Below, piece after piece: positions 24,981 through 35,983 of a stretch of 64,000 nucleotides of DNA; position 1 is the first letter of the stretch; the number at the start of each line of letters is the position of its first letter. The stretch spans positions 20,723,001-20,787,000 of the forward strand of contig NC_069116.1 of the NCBI RefSeq assembly GCF_025612915.1. The letters run 5' to 3'. The notes under the pieces were generated by a model, which worked only from the letters and a program-made list of their open reading frames with translations, made no database searches and was not told where the DNA came from. The position numbers were made by a program, and so were the translations under genes. Origin of the DNA: Magallana angulata (lineage: Eukaryota; Mollusca; Bivalvia; Ostreida; Ostreidae).

Positions 24981-27900
24981 CATATTCAATCTTCCCGTAA
25001 ACGAAAATATCTATGTTGTTAGCTGACCAAAAATATAACATTTTTATCGATCCTGGTATAAAAATAACCCGAGTAATTGGCGGGTATAATCTCTGTCTTT
25101 AATTTATTGACCTGTTGTTATCTATGGGTAGAAAGAGGCTGACACAAACAAAATAAGGGGGGGGGGGGTGGAAGACGTACGGTACGTTGCCCTTATTCAA
25201 TTCGCGCACCCATTTCCATTGTTATCCACATTTTTTGGCTGACAATCCTTGCAGCTTTATAGTATTTGATTGTTTTCTTTAATACCGGTGTAATTGTCAT
25301 TCTTTACTTTATTTTGCATATATTTTAACTTAAAACGATGATTTATAAAATCCCTTACGTGAAACAGGTCGGGCATTTTCCGCTGAAAATCAGATTGAAT
25401 AGGAGATAAACAAATAATTTTCCCATAAACAAACGTTTCCCTTTCCTTAATGTCGGCCGTGCTAATTTTTAGTCGTAAAACAGGTGTTCTCTACCAAGAA
25501 GACATTTCCCCGCAAATATCGGGGTAAATATAAATTCATAGAAAAACGGAGGTAAGCCATTACTTACTCAATTAATGTCAATCATGTCATTGCAATTAGC
25601 ACACCCTTTTGAAAATTGTCCGGGAAAATGGATTAGTTTTGAGTCAACTTGAAGCCATTTTTTACTTTAAAAAAAAAATTCATGCGTGATACATAGAGTA
25701 TATAAATAAAATATGTATTAAGCATATGGGATGGGGATAAAATCGATAAAAAAAAAATGGAAAATGAATATTTTTTAATAAATTAATGAATGGGTAAATT
25801 GATGTTTATAAAATATTAAGATTAAAAAAAAGATTACGGACAACGGACGGAATTTTAAATTGCAAAAGTGAAGATTCTTTGTTTCATCTATGTGTCATGA
25901 GTGATTCACTCTTTGTGCATGTAGATATTGATGCCGTATTCCGTAATTTAATTTTTGTTAAAAATCCCTGATTAAACTGTTATGGAGAATCGTTTGCAGG
26001 CTTTCGGCAACGTTTCAGGGATCATATTTTCAGAATTTGAAATTAAAAAAAGAAAATGAACAACACCCGCGAAATCTCATATTCTCGAAAGAATAACTCC
26101 AAAGAATATCAAACAATATATATCTTCACAGCTTATTTTAGCGTATTTTTTTCTTAGTATACATTTAAAAAAAATAGCAGTACATATATATACATTTTTC
26201 ATTATGTAAACATTTTTATAAAATTTATACAAACTGTGTAAAGAATAATTTGTAATTACGTGTAAACATGTAGAAAAAGAAGCAAATTAAGGGTAAGAAC
26301 TTGTGGCCAAGCCCATTGTGTCAAAAATGCAATGAAGACATTTCAAATCAATTTTTTTATATACACCAGTAAAATCCAATCACACAGGCGGACCGTCGTT
26401 TGTACAGTCTCCTCACGATAAGCATTACTTGGAAATCCTACAAAAATACCCTATAGCTTACTTTTTTCTTTTTTTTTCTTTTTCTTTTTTTTTTTACAGA
26501 AATTACACCTTTTTCACGTTTCAGATGCTTCGTCGAAAGAAATTTGTTTTCTACCCTTTCTGCACACAAATTCGAAAGCAAATGCGGAAATACTTGCACA
26601 CGAATAAAACTATTTTGCCCGAGCAATAGGCTGAAAATAGTAGAGTTTATGTCCATTTTTATAGCTTAATACCTCATCGCCGTCAAATATATTGGTCTGA
26701 CTAATGAGCAATTTTAGAAACAATTCTCTTTGTTGATCAAACAATTCACACCCTTCTAAGTGGTGATTCCGGGCGAAATGTTGATTCTGTAGTGGCAGAA
26801 CCCAAATCACTCTGCAGTTTACAAGGATACAGCATACCCAAGGGGACATAAAAACACCTCAGTGAATTTAAAAAGGATCGAATTAGAAAAATGATTTGCT
26901 ACCGACTTTAAACAAGTGTTACTTCAAATTGAATTTATTTTTGTACACACTATGTAAATTTCAAATAAGGACTCCTTTTGAAGAATCGAATGTGTATACA
27001 CAAATAAAACATAAACGATTTCATTTGAATGTCGATTTTCTTTTCTTTGTTGTACTAAGTTTTAAAAAAGTACTACCACAGAATTTTTAAAGAATTAAAG
27101 AAAATATTTCTTGAAAGAAAATCATCCGTGTTGATGGTGTCACCGGGAAAAAGACACTTGCAATTACAAACAAAATCGTTAATGTTATTATTCTTTTATT
27201 AAAGTGATTTATTTGATTAGAATACGAAAAGAGGGTCACTGTTGAAACACATATATTCTTTAACATACCAATGGAGAAATTATAGTTCGATCAGCTCGTT
27301 TTTCAATAACACTGCATGTACTTATATACAGAGCATATTTCTTTTCCGATCTTAAATATTTACCCCAAAGTTGCTGAATATCATACCTGGTATGTTTGGG
27401 AAGGAAAAATGAGGGGTAGGGGACCTTCTTCTCGTAATCAGTTAAATGATGCACTGGTATTTGACCTGTATCTTTGGTTAACCCCCACCCTCACCCCCAT
27501 TCCCGTTCTAAATACGTTAAATTAGATTCACGAGTGTTAACAAATCATCATACTACCAACAAATTAGAAATTCAGACCCAGAATTTGTGATATAAACATA
27601 TTTTTTCAAAGTGTGTTAAGAGTGTCGATACTAAAAAATGTCGATGTACCTTCATAACGCACTTTGAAAAAAAATTTCTAAGTGGGTTAACTTGGTCAAA
27701 ATTTTACCGCACTTTGAAATTTTTTTCAAAGTGCGTTGCCACAAAGGTATTTGATATTTCTTCAATTTTCTAATTCTCAAGTTTGTTTTGTTTAAAATAA
27801 ACATCCATTATATCATTGGATAATGCATCCCTTGTAACACTGAGTTAGCCAGTATCTTAACTTCATATTTTTTTTTATTTGAAAATTATAATTTTCATAA

Positions 27901-28379
27901 AGATATTTGTATACACATTTATTTATACAATCTCAACAGGACTATACAATTAAATAGCTTGAGGAATATAGTTGATACAAACAGCTCACAGTAAAGACAG
28001 TATTCAGTTTTAATCTAGAAAAATTATTTCTCCACAAAGTCCTTTTGTCAAATATTTTTATTACATAATTTTTTATAAAATATATATTTTTTCAATTTCA
28101 TATTTCATTTTTAAGTAATATAAAATAAATTACTGAAAAATGAAATATGGAATTAAAAATTATATTATATTATAAACCAGATAAACATTAAAGTTTGTTT
28201 TGTTTTTTACAGTAAAAAATAAATAGTTTTCCATATTAAATAAGGAAATTTACAACCATGTTTGTGTCTAGAATAGGACAAGTTCCAGAACAAATAGTAG
28301 TAGTATTATATATGTAAGTATTATTAGATATGAAGTAGTATTATATATGTGAGTACTATACTGATTCCACATAGCTATT
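24981..28379. other. Gene-free AT-rich intergenic DNA
   Basis: I find no gene. It contains a 12-base G run (25157-25168), a pyrimidine tract near 26460-26496, and the hairpin repeats near 27.6-27.7 kb annotated separately. Open frames here are short and of low complexity. Confidence 0.6.
27596..27735. repeat. Inverted CAAAGTGCG/CGCACTTTG repeats, foldback element remnant
   Basis: The motif TTTCAAAGTGYG occurs near 27603-27614 and again inverted at 27658-27668 (CGCACTTTGAA). It is followed by a perfect hairpin at 27708-27735 (12-bp stem CGCACTTTGAAA, 4-base loop). Three or four copies of one inverted motif within 140 bp suggest a nested foldback MITE. Confidence 0.55.
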
Positions 28380-30165
28380 GAATGGAAACAACTAATAAAA
28401 ATATATGTTCAATAGTTTCAATAAATTCCCACAGAATGTGCAATCATCATTATCAGTAGCTTTCATCTTCTTCAACAACTTTTAATTGGGAGAAATACCT
28501 GTAAAATTCCATACTTGAACCATTCAGCAGCAGAATCTGTGGTCAAATTAAAACATAGTTTGAAAACATCCTTAGTATTTTTTTCTAAATAACAAGTGAT
28601 ATTTCAAAGTTCCATCTGACAATAAAAGCTGGAGTTTTGTCTTTAGTGTTAACATTTTTATAGATAATATCTGTACATTTTCTATAAAAGAGTAATGGCT
28701 CATACCGGCATTACAATGGTATAACTGGAATAAAAGTATAACAATGCAGTTCTTTAGTAAAACTAGAAAGTCTTAAAAATCTTGCAATGGTACATTTAAT
28801 GCTATCATGCTGCATTGTACATATATGATTAATGTTGAATTTGTTTTCAAACATCTTTTTTGATAGAAAATACCCAATATCATCTAAGAATTCACTAACA
28901 GTATTTATTACACCCTTTTCATACCAGTATTTTTTTCTTACCAACCTTATCTTAGAATTGTTTCATACAGGAGATGGAGTAACCTTGTAAGAACTTTGTA
29001 CGTTACTAATATATGATATCAGTACAAACAACCATGATTTTAAAACATCAACACAGAAGTTGTTGGTTGTCTTTTCTAAAAGTGTCTTAATAAACTCATC
29101 ACCAAAATCCAGAATTTTGCTGACAACAGTGTCACCATGTATTGCATAAAGATATGAGTCCATGACTGCTCTCCTCTAAGAAGCTTTTTTAAAAGATACT
29201 AAGAAGTGATCAATATTGACCATATTACGCATAAAATAAAAATATTTTTGGCTAACTAACAACCTCTCCTCTGATTGGATCACACATAGAAATCTAAATA
29301 GTTTTTTGGTCATAAATGACAAAATATCTTTATTGACATTTGTTAAAGAGATAAAAATATGATTGAACTTTGGCTCAATCATATTAATATAAGTGTTTTA
29401 ATTGAGAGAATTCGTCTATTTCATTGCTCATTGCCAGTATCTTTGGTAATTGTATATCATAATTTAAGTCATCAATTTTATTCAGATCAGCTGAAAAAAT
29501 TTGATAAATACCTAATAAATTAAATTCTCTTGATCCCCAATCTATTGTCCACCTAGAATGACGGAAGACTTGACTAGAAAATTTTCTCGAGCCAACCCAA
29601 ATCATTTTTGTTTTAAACTGGTAATTTTTAAACAAGATAATCTTGCAAAATATTCTTAAGTATCAAGAGCAGCGAAAAGAAACTGTTCAGAACCACCAAT
29701 GGTTAGTGAAGTGTCATCGGTATACTGTGTTAGTTTATATTTTTTGTTATTGATAATTATACTTTTTATTTCTTTGTTTTGTTTATTCAAAATAGAAAAT
29801 ATTTCTGTACAAAGAATAAATAGATAAGTGGCAACTGGGTAACCTTGTCGACAACCACGTTGAATATTAAATTGATCTGATAAGTAACCACTTTGCAGAA
29901 TTTGAAAATTGGTATTTTAAATGTTCACCTAGTCAAGTTTCAATTTACCAAATCCAAACATTTGTAAAACTTTACGAACAAATGACCATGAGATGAAATC
30001 AAAGGCTTTCTCGAAATCGATTAGCATAAGAAGGCTTGGGATGTTATCTAATTCTGTAAACCTGCCCTGAATAAACCATAAATTCATTAGATCATATACA
30101 AATCTAGTATTATCACCTATAAACCTGCCCTGAATTAAACCGGTTTGAGAATTAGCAATTAAATC
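28380..30165 (-). mobile_element. Decayed LINE (L1/Tx1-like), reverse transcriptase to C-terminal part
   Basis: Translated on the minus strand in pieces, this reads as a LINE reverse transcriptase. Near 30100-30165 is QTGLIQGRF followed by NTRFVYDLMN; near 30000 is LLMLIDFEKAFDFISWSFV; near 29860 is NIQRGCRQGYPVATYLFILC; and near 29720 is KLTQYTDDTSLTIGGSEQ, where YTDD replaces the usual YADD catalytic box. Downstream are GNKYWYEKGV-like and CTFC-type zinc strings (28430-28470) typical of the C-terminus of L1-like elements. Several frameshifts and stops break it, and the 5' part and tail are missing, so it is an old 5'-truncated copy. An IQGRF-coding string (AAACCTGCCCTGAAT on the plus strand) is duplicated nearby. 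Confidence 0.8.
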
Positions 30166-30727
30166 ACTTCATATTGTTTCTAAGCAAAATAGTCATATTT
30201 ACTATGAAATTGTATCCTTTGGAAATTGAATTCAAATCTATATAGGTCAATTGTGCATTATAAACAAATTTCTCCAAATTGACTCCTATTGTTTGTTTCT
30301 TTTATCTCCAGAACGTATTGACCCTTAACTCTTTGACTCTTTAAAAAATATCATCTTTTACTGTAAATCTGACGAAGTCAATGACTGACCTAACATTGTA
30401 TCTCAGACAATGGTCTTATTAGAGGAAAAAACATCAAAACAGCTCCGTGATTTGAATCTGAATGGATGCCTCTGGAAGGAACAACATATACACTAAATTA
30501 AGATATTTGAAACCCTATAACATAATTGTTGGTTGATTGGCATTGTAGCTTCGAATTTAAGCAACCACTGAAAAAAATTGTTGAGTGCTGAAGTTAGAAA
30601 AGAATAAAAAAAGATATGTACATAATCTGAAATCTCCTTCAGATTCTAACTAACAATTCACAGTATACATATCAATCTATTATTATGAGTAAACAAAGAA
30701 AGATATATCAGCCGCCGGAGTGTTCGG

Positions 30728-30789
30728 TGCCGAAACCCGGGATTGCTCAGATCTTAAGTCTAACGCTCTCCCAACTGAGCTATTCCGGT
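30728..30789 (-). pseudogene. tRNA-Phe pseudogene with a T-arm deletion
   Basis: The 62-nt sequence keeps acceptor, D arm and anticodon stem of the array's tRNA-Phe, but has lost 11 net bases covering the variable loop and the 5' strand of the T stem. Its anticodon loop reads CTTAAGA instead of CTGAAGA, and position 1 is A. It cannot fold as a normal tRNA. The deletion starts exactly at the transposon target hexamer, see findings. Confidence 0.8.
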
Positions 30790-31765
30790 TGATACTCACC
30801 TGGAAACGGGATCAAAACAGGTGAAAAACCAATAATTCAAATGATCAAGAAATGTATTCTATAAGTAAACCTGATATTGTTTCCCCAATAATCTGGATCG
30901 ATGAATGACTGTATTTCCATAATTAGGTTTATGCTTCCAGACAGTTGCCGTGTGTCGTTATACATGATCAAAAACAAGAAAAACACGCCAAACACTCTCA
31001 ACATTTTGAAATGTAATGAGAAGACTTGAGATTGACACTTTCGTCTAGATCAAGAAAACGGAACACATTAAGGATAAGGCGATTGTGCAAAGAGAGCAAA
31101 CTGCGTAACATTCCATTTTGATCCCTTGAAAGCAAGAACAGGCATACATCTAGAATGCCATCCCAAGCCACCAGTAGTTCTTGTGGATTTTTATTTTAGA
31201 TAATCAAAACGGAACACATTTTGGTAACCCTAATGAACGATGCAAGCAAACTGCAAGAGGGTCCAGTTTGACATTTTATTTGCGTGTTCATCATCAGATC
31301 GTGTTTTATGGCGAGATTTGACAGAACTATCTTTCAGAACAGTACATGTATCTGCAATTTTCATAGGCTTGTGCAATTATTTAATTATAAAGTTTAAATG
31401 TCTTTTAAGAAGTTTTCTTGTTGGGAGTTAAGGTTTTACGATCGTCAGTTTATTATCAATTCGTTCAACGCTGGAGCCATCAAGCTATGTGAAGGGATAC
31501 CGTAAATTTTCGTTCAATAACAGCTTTGCCAGAGCCAATTTATTCAGTAACAATATTGGCATCGTCATGTTGCCGAAAACTGATCAACATTTGAAGCTTC
31601 CAAATCTGAATCCATGGTTGAGCTCACCATCTGGATTCTCCTTCAGATTATCAATGACAATTTACAGCATCCATGTCAATCTTTTATACTGAGCTTAAAT
31701 TTTATGTCCCAGAGGTCATCAATTATTCAAAAGGATAAAAATGTATCAGCCGCCGGAGTGTTCCG

Positions 31766-31786
31766 TGCCGGAACCCGGGATTGCAC
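31766..31786 (-). pseudogene. tRNA-Phe 3' fragment left of transposon A
   Basis: The last 21 bases of a tRNA-Phe gene (T-loop to discriminator base) end at the transposon. The target hexamer copy here is TTGCAC instead of TTGAAC. The rest of this tRNA gene is on the far side of the element, at 35926-35983. Confidence 0.85.
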
Positions 31787-32685
31787 TCCGAGTTTTTGAT
31801 TCGTCAGTCTAAGCCAGCCAATCAGTGACCTCAGTTCCATGGCAAATCTACCACAAATCTACCATAAATTGACCAATGAGATGCTGCTGCCGAGGAGAGT
31901 AAATATTGGAGTTATCTGCCCCTGATTATTCCGCCATAATGGATGTGATATTTACCGGTTGTCAATATAGTGGTTTTGTGAAAATCGTGTATGAAAATAG
32001 TGATATTTAAGTTAGTGATCGCCTAGATTGTATAGCTTTTAGTGGATTTGTTTCCGTGCAAGTGATTGTTTGGACATACAAAGGAACAAAAACATGTAAG
32101 TAGACATTTTATTACACCCCCCCCCCCCCCTTTTCTCTGCTTCGATGTACGACATGACCTATTTAAGTTCAATCGCTTTTTATAGCAATTAACTGCACAT
32201 ATTTAATTATTGGCATATATGAATGAATGCTTGTAACTTAATGTTATTATCTTATCAGGTTTTCACGCTTATCTTAATGGGTTTAAGCCGGTATTTATCA
32301 ACAACATGACCTGACCCCCTCATCCTCATACACCTTTTTCAGCAACTTTCATTTATGACTTTTCAACTCTCCGTGGTGTATAATAAGAGACGAACATAGG
32401 TAGATAAGACCGTGTTTATAATCAGTACCACGTGCTTTGGAAATATTTTGAATTTACATCTTGCATCTGTAATTAATTCATGTAAATATCCAACTGTTTT
32501 GCACACCTTTGTAACAGGTGATATGAGTATCAAAATTATCTTTATTATATTAATTAAGAGTGAGGCACAATGTAAATATTCTAAGAACAACATTATTGAG
32601 ATTCACATTCATGCAGCAAGACTTTTGATAGCCTTAACTTTCATCCAATTTTGTTTGATCATCCACCAAATCTACAGTATGTTGT

Positions 32686-35379
32686 CTCATTTCCGGCGAA
32701 CAAGAAATGGAGACCTCCTGTTGTACGGGATGGAAGAGGCAGAGAAAGGCCTAGTCAAGTCTATGCCGGGATTATGTGAGCAGCCGTCACAAGTCAAAGC
32801 CAAGCAGTTAGGGCTGTAAAATCCAAAAATGGTGATCCGAAGAATTTCCAAATTCTTCATGGACAAATCCCAACCTAATTTGGGAAATATCGGGGTCAGA
32901 CATTTTTATGGATGGTGGAAAACTGCCTCAGTTATGCGGACTGGCTTAGGGATGCAATGAGGAGAGAGAGAACAAGCATGCGTTTAATGATTACCTACTC
33001 TCTTTCCCTGAAGGTAAGTAATGGCTTATATATTCATTTGTGATAAATTAAACAAAACGTCGGTAACATATATATAATCATGTCGTAAATATACTAATAA
33101 CAAACGATAAATATAGAAGTTTTCATTCTTCTTAATATTTGAATCATAAAATTAAAAATTCATTAAACTTGATGTTACTTGATAATTAATAGGTTACTAT
33201 GTCTAAAATTGATTTAATATCCTAGGTCGAGAAGTTGTGAAATTGAAAAAGCAGCAGCGACTGAAAGAAGAGGAAAAGAAAAGGCCTCCTTTAACACCAG
33301 AGTTCTTATTTTCACATCTTCCTGCTGCGGAGGCAAGAAAAGACAGCGTGAGCAATCTGCCAGATCTCGGCCGGTTGTTAAACCAAACATACTGAGTCCA
33401 AGGAAGATGTCTGTGGATGATTTTTCAGATATTGCGTTATAAGGAGAAGTAGAAAAAATAGAAAGCATTCTGTTGAAAGGTAATTTTTTAATTTTTATTC
33501 AATTCTTCAGTCATTTTCGTCAAATAAGTCTATCTATAAACACTGTAAGATTTGTTTAAAGTATATAAAAACAAAGTTTTTAAATTTAAATGAATCAATT
33601 GATTTTTCATAAAGCATAATTTCTTATCAATATCTATATATAAATTAAAAAGTAACTGATATTGTGTCCTCTTTTAGTTTCATATAAATAGTAAATTATA
33701 TATATTGTGTTAAACTTCCGTATTAGCTCTATATAGACTTCAGCAAATTATGGTAAGTGTAATTAGTCAGAGGTGTGGCGTGGAGTATAAAAATATCATT
33801 TTTGACTTTTTTCGGTGAATTAAATTTGGTATAGTTGATTAACTGAAAATAAAACTTGTGATTGATTGCAATGTAATGCATTGTAGAATCCTCTGCATCG
33901 ACAAGATCGCCAAGCTAGACCAAGCCTCTTTCAACAGTGCCTCCTCGACAGAAAGGTCAGTAAGCGAAACTGATATTTCTCTTCGATCGCATATATTGTT
34001 TTAGATAAGCTCATTTATTTACACTACTTGTTTTCCTTTCAGATCTTCGCAATGTCAAAAGCCCTCAGAAGACCCGCCCCCATCTTCTGACGGCAAAGGA
34101 CACCTTGGCTCCGAGTCGACAAAGATCAGCCAAGCCAAGTAAACCAACAAAAAATGGTAAGTACACGACACAACTGAAAATAAAGCTCTTTTATTTAATA
34201 CTATATAGTATGATCTTCAAACAAGTACTTTGATTTTGCATCCTGTTGCAGTGGTAATTGTGGAAGCTTCATAGATCTCAGTGAGTTCTGGATTATCATC
34301 GTAATCTCCTACAGTGACTCCGTCAGTGTTGCCTCCGTCAGTGTGTCCGTCAATGTTGCCTCCGTCAGTGTCGCCTCTTCTAGAGACTTCGTCAATGTCA
34401 CCCCAACCAGTGACTCCTTCAGAGTTGCTTCCACCAGTGACTCCGTCAATGTCGCCTCCACCAGCGAGTCTGTCAGTGTTGCTTCCACCAGTGACTCCGT
34501 CCTTGTCGCCTCCACCAGTGAGTCCGTCAGTGTCGCCTCTCTCCGACTCCGACTCCATCAGTGTTACCTCCAACTCCAACTCTGTCAGTGACACTGCCAC
34601 TACCAGCTTCGTCAGTTACTCTGCCACCATCCGCTACCTCAGTGACACTGCCACCACCGGCTACGTCAACAAGGCTACCACCAGCTTCGTCATCGACTTC
34701 ATCAGTGACAGCTACACCACAAACGCAGAAAATTAGCGACATCAATCAACCAGACTTGTAAGGGATTTATTAGGACCCTGTGTGAAAATTAGCGATATCA
34801 ATCAACCAAACTTGTAAGGGATTTATTAAGGAATTTATTAACGTCTGTTGCGGCCCAGTCACTGCCCCTTCCAATGCTAAAACCAAAGGCCTTAGAGACT
34901 GGAACAGCAGACCCCCATGGATTCACAGTGAATCTATCCACTGTTGGACAAAGCACCAAAGGAAGACGGAGGATTTTTCCAGAGCAACCAGTGTTTGTCC
35001 AACCCGTACCAATCAACAACATTCCTCCAGTGAAAATAGTCCCAGTGCCATCTCAGGTTCCCTTAATACCATACTCTACCAAGCACTACCAGAAGAAGAA
35101 ACAGCAGTCAGTGGAGGAAGGGAACTTCAACTTCAAGACCCTATGTTCGAAAGGCCTTTGTCACTTCTTATAGTAAATGTGGAGAGGACAAGTCAGGAGG
35201 AGGTCATCAGCAGTAGTTTGGAATTATTTACTGTCCCTCAAAGACTGCCATATCATATGATGCTTGGAAGACGGAGTTGAGAGAAAAAGGATATGGCAAA
35301 AGGAAAGCGAAGGCAGACAAGACCTGCATGCCTGTTGAGAAGACTGCAAAAGAAGATCTCTCTTCAGATGACAAGTAAG
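32686..35379 (+). pseudogene. Transposase remnant of copy A (exons 2-6 and 15 only)
   Basis: Recognisable pieces are exon 2 (with a deletion and shifted frame after the KYRGQTFLWMVEN-like part), exon 3 (about 33226-33480, with an in-frame TAA near 33440), exons 4 and 5 (33888-34139), the Ser/Pro/Val repeat exon (34250-34735, several frames used) and the C-terminal exon (34851-35379, with a frameshift). The catalytic exons 7-14 are absent. It cannot encode an active transposase. Confidence 0.8.
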
Positions 35380-35605
35380 AGTCTTCACCGAAACCAAAAT
35401 TTGAAGAAACCCCCCCAAATAAACATTGTAAAAAAACCTTTTAATGCTGCCTAGTTTAGCTAACTGCTTAACTAGAAGGTCGAAGCCCTTGGAGACATAT
35501 AGTAAGAATACTGTATGTCTCATAAAGCAGAGGGAAAGTTTTTTGGTATCTTTAATAATGCCTAATTAGGACTTTGAAAACTTACTTTGCTTTCTGTCAC
35601 TTAAA

Positions 35606-35676
35606 ATTCCCATGATGCAATAGAAGCATACTTGTCTTTTTGACAAGAGATCCAGGTTCGAACCCTGGTGGGTATA
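35606..35676 (+). tRNA. tRNA-Lys(UUU)-like sequence carried by transposon copy A
   Basis: A 71-nt cloverleaf can be drawn: acceptor ATTCCCA/TGGGTAT (6 of 7 pairs), D stem ATGC/GCAT with a short 7-nt loop, anticodon stem CTTGT/ACAAG around CTTTTTG (anticodon UUU), 4-nt variable loop, and T arm CCAGG-TTCGAAC-CCTGG. GGTTCGAACCC fits the box B consensus; box A is weak (position 10 is A). A T5 run in the anticodon loop could stop Pol III early. The same sequence occurs at the same place in copies B and C. It may be a tRNA-derived relic rather than a working gene. Confidence 0.5.
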
Positions 35677-35925
35677 TAATAGTGACAAAAGTGAAATAAT
35701 TCATTTAAACATTTATATTTATTATCAAAAATTTATATTTTTTTTTAGATAATTAAGTGATAACATGTGGCAATAACAAATAATAATTATAAATACTTAT
35801 ATGTAAGTTTAATATTTCAAAATTATGCTTTAATTAGTGGCCAATTCTTTAAATAAAAATCAGTTGAAAACTGAATCGCTGTTAATTTCTGGTAGATTCA
35901 GAGACTGAAGAACAGCCCCCACCTT

Positions 35926-35983
35926 TTGAACCGGGGGCCTTTAGATCTTCAGTCTAACGCTCTCCCAACTGAGCTATTCCGGC
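35926..35983 (-). pseudogene. tRNA-Phe 5' fragment right of transposon A
   Basis: Fifty-eight bases of tRNA-Phe(GAA) from the 5' end to the T-loop. Box A and the anticodon arm are intact; box B is cut after GGTTCAA by the transposon end. Read leftward, any Pol III transcript would run into the element. Confidence 0.85.

Larger units (their letters stand above)
30640..31786 (-). repeat. Leftmost, diverged unit of the tRNA-Phe tandem array
   Basis: About 1.04 kb, clearly homologous to the units at 35.9-38.0, 46.4-48.4 and 57.0-60.1 kb but more diverged. It runs from the tRNA-Phe pseudogene (30728-30789) to the tRNA 3' fragment at 31766-31786, where transposon copy A begins. Homology fades leftward at about 30640, which marks the edge of the array. 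Spacer strings such as GATCAAGAAATGTATTCTAT and CTTCCAGACAGTTGCC are shared by all units. Confidence 0.8.
31787..35925 (+). mobile_element. Transposon copy A: internally deleted tRNA-targeting DNA transposon
   Basis: A 4.1-kb derivative of the same element as copies B-D, inserted at the same T-loop position of a tRNA-Phe gene. Left and right ends match the full copies, including the subterminal inverted decamer and the tRNA-Lys-like sequence. Internally it keeps degraded forms of transposase exons 2-6 and then jumps (about 34740-34850) into exon 15, so the DUF6729 and DDE parts are gone. It could only move with transposase from another copy. Its coding remnants are more diverged from B-D than they are from each other. 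Confidence 0.85.

Noticed and set aside
34217-34745. Several overlapping open frames rich in Thr/Glu/Leu or Ser/Val on both strands
   Set aside because: All are alternative-frame readings of the degraded Ser/Pro repeat exon of transposon copy A.
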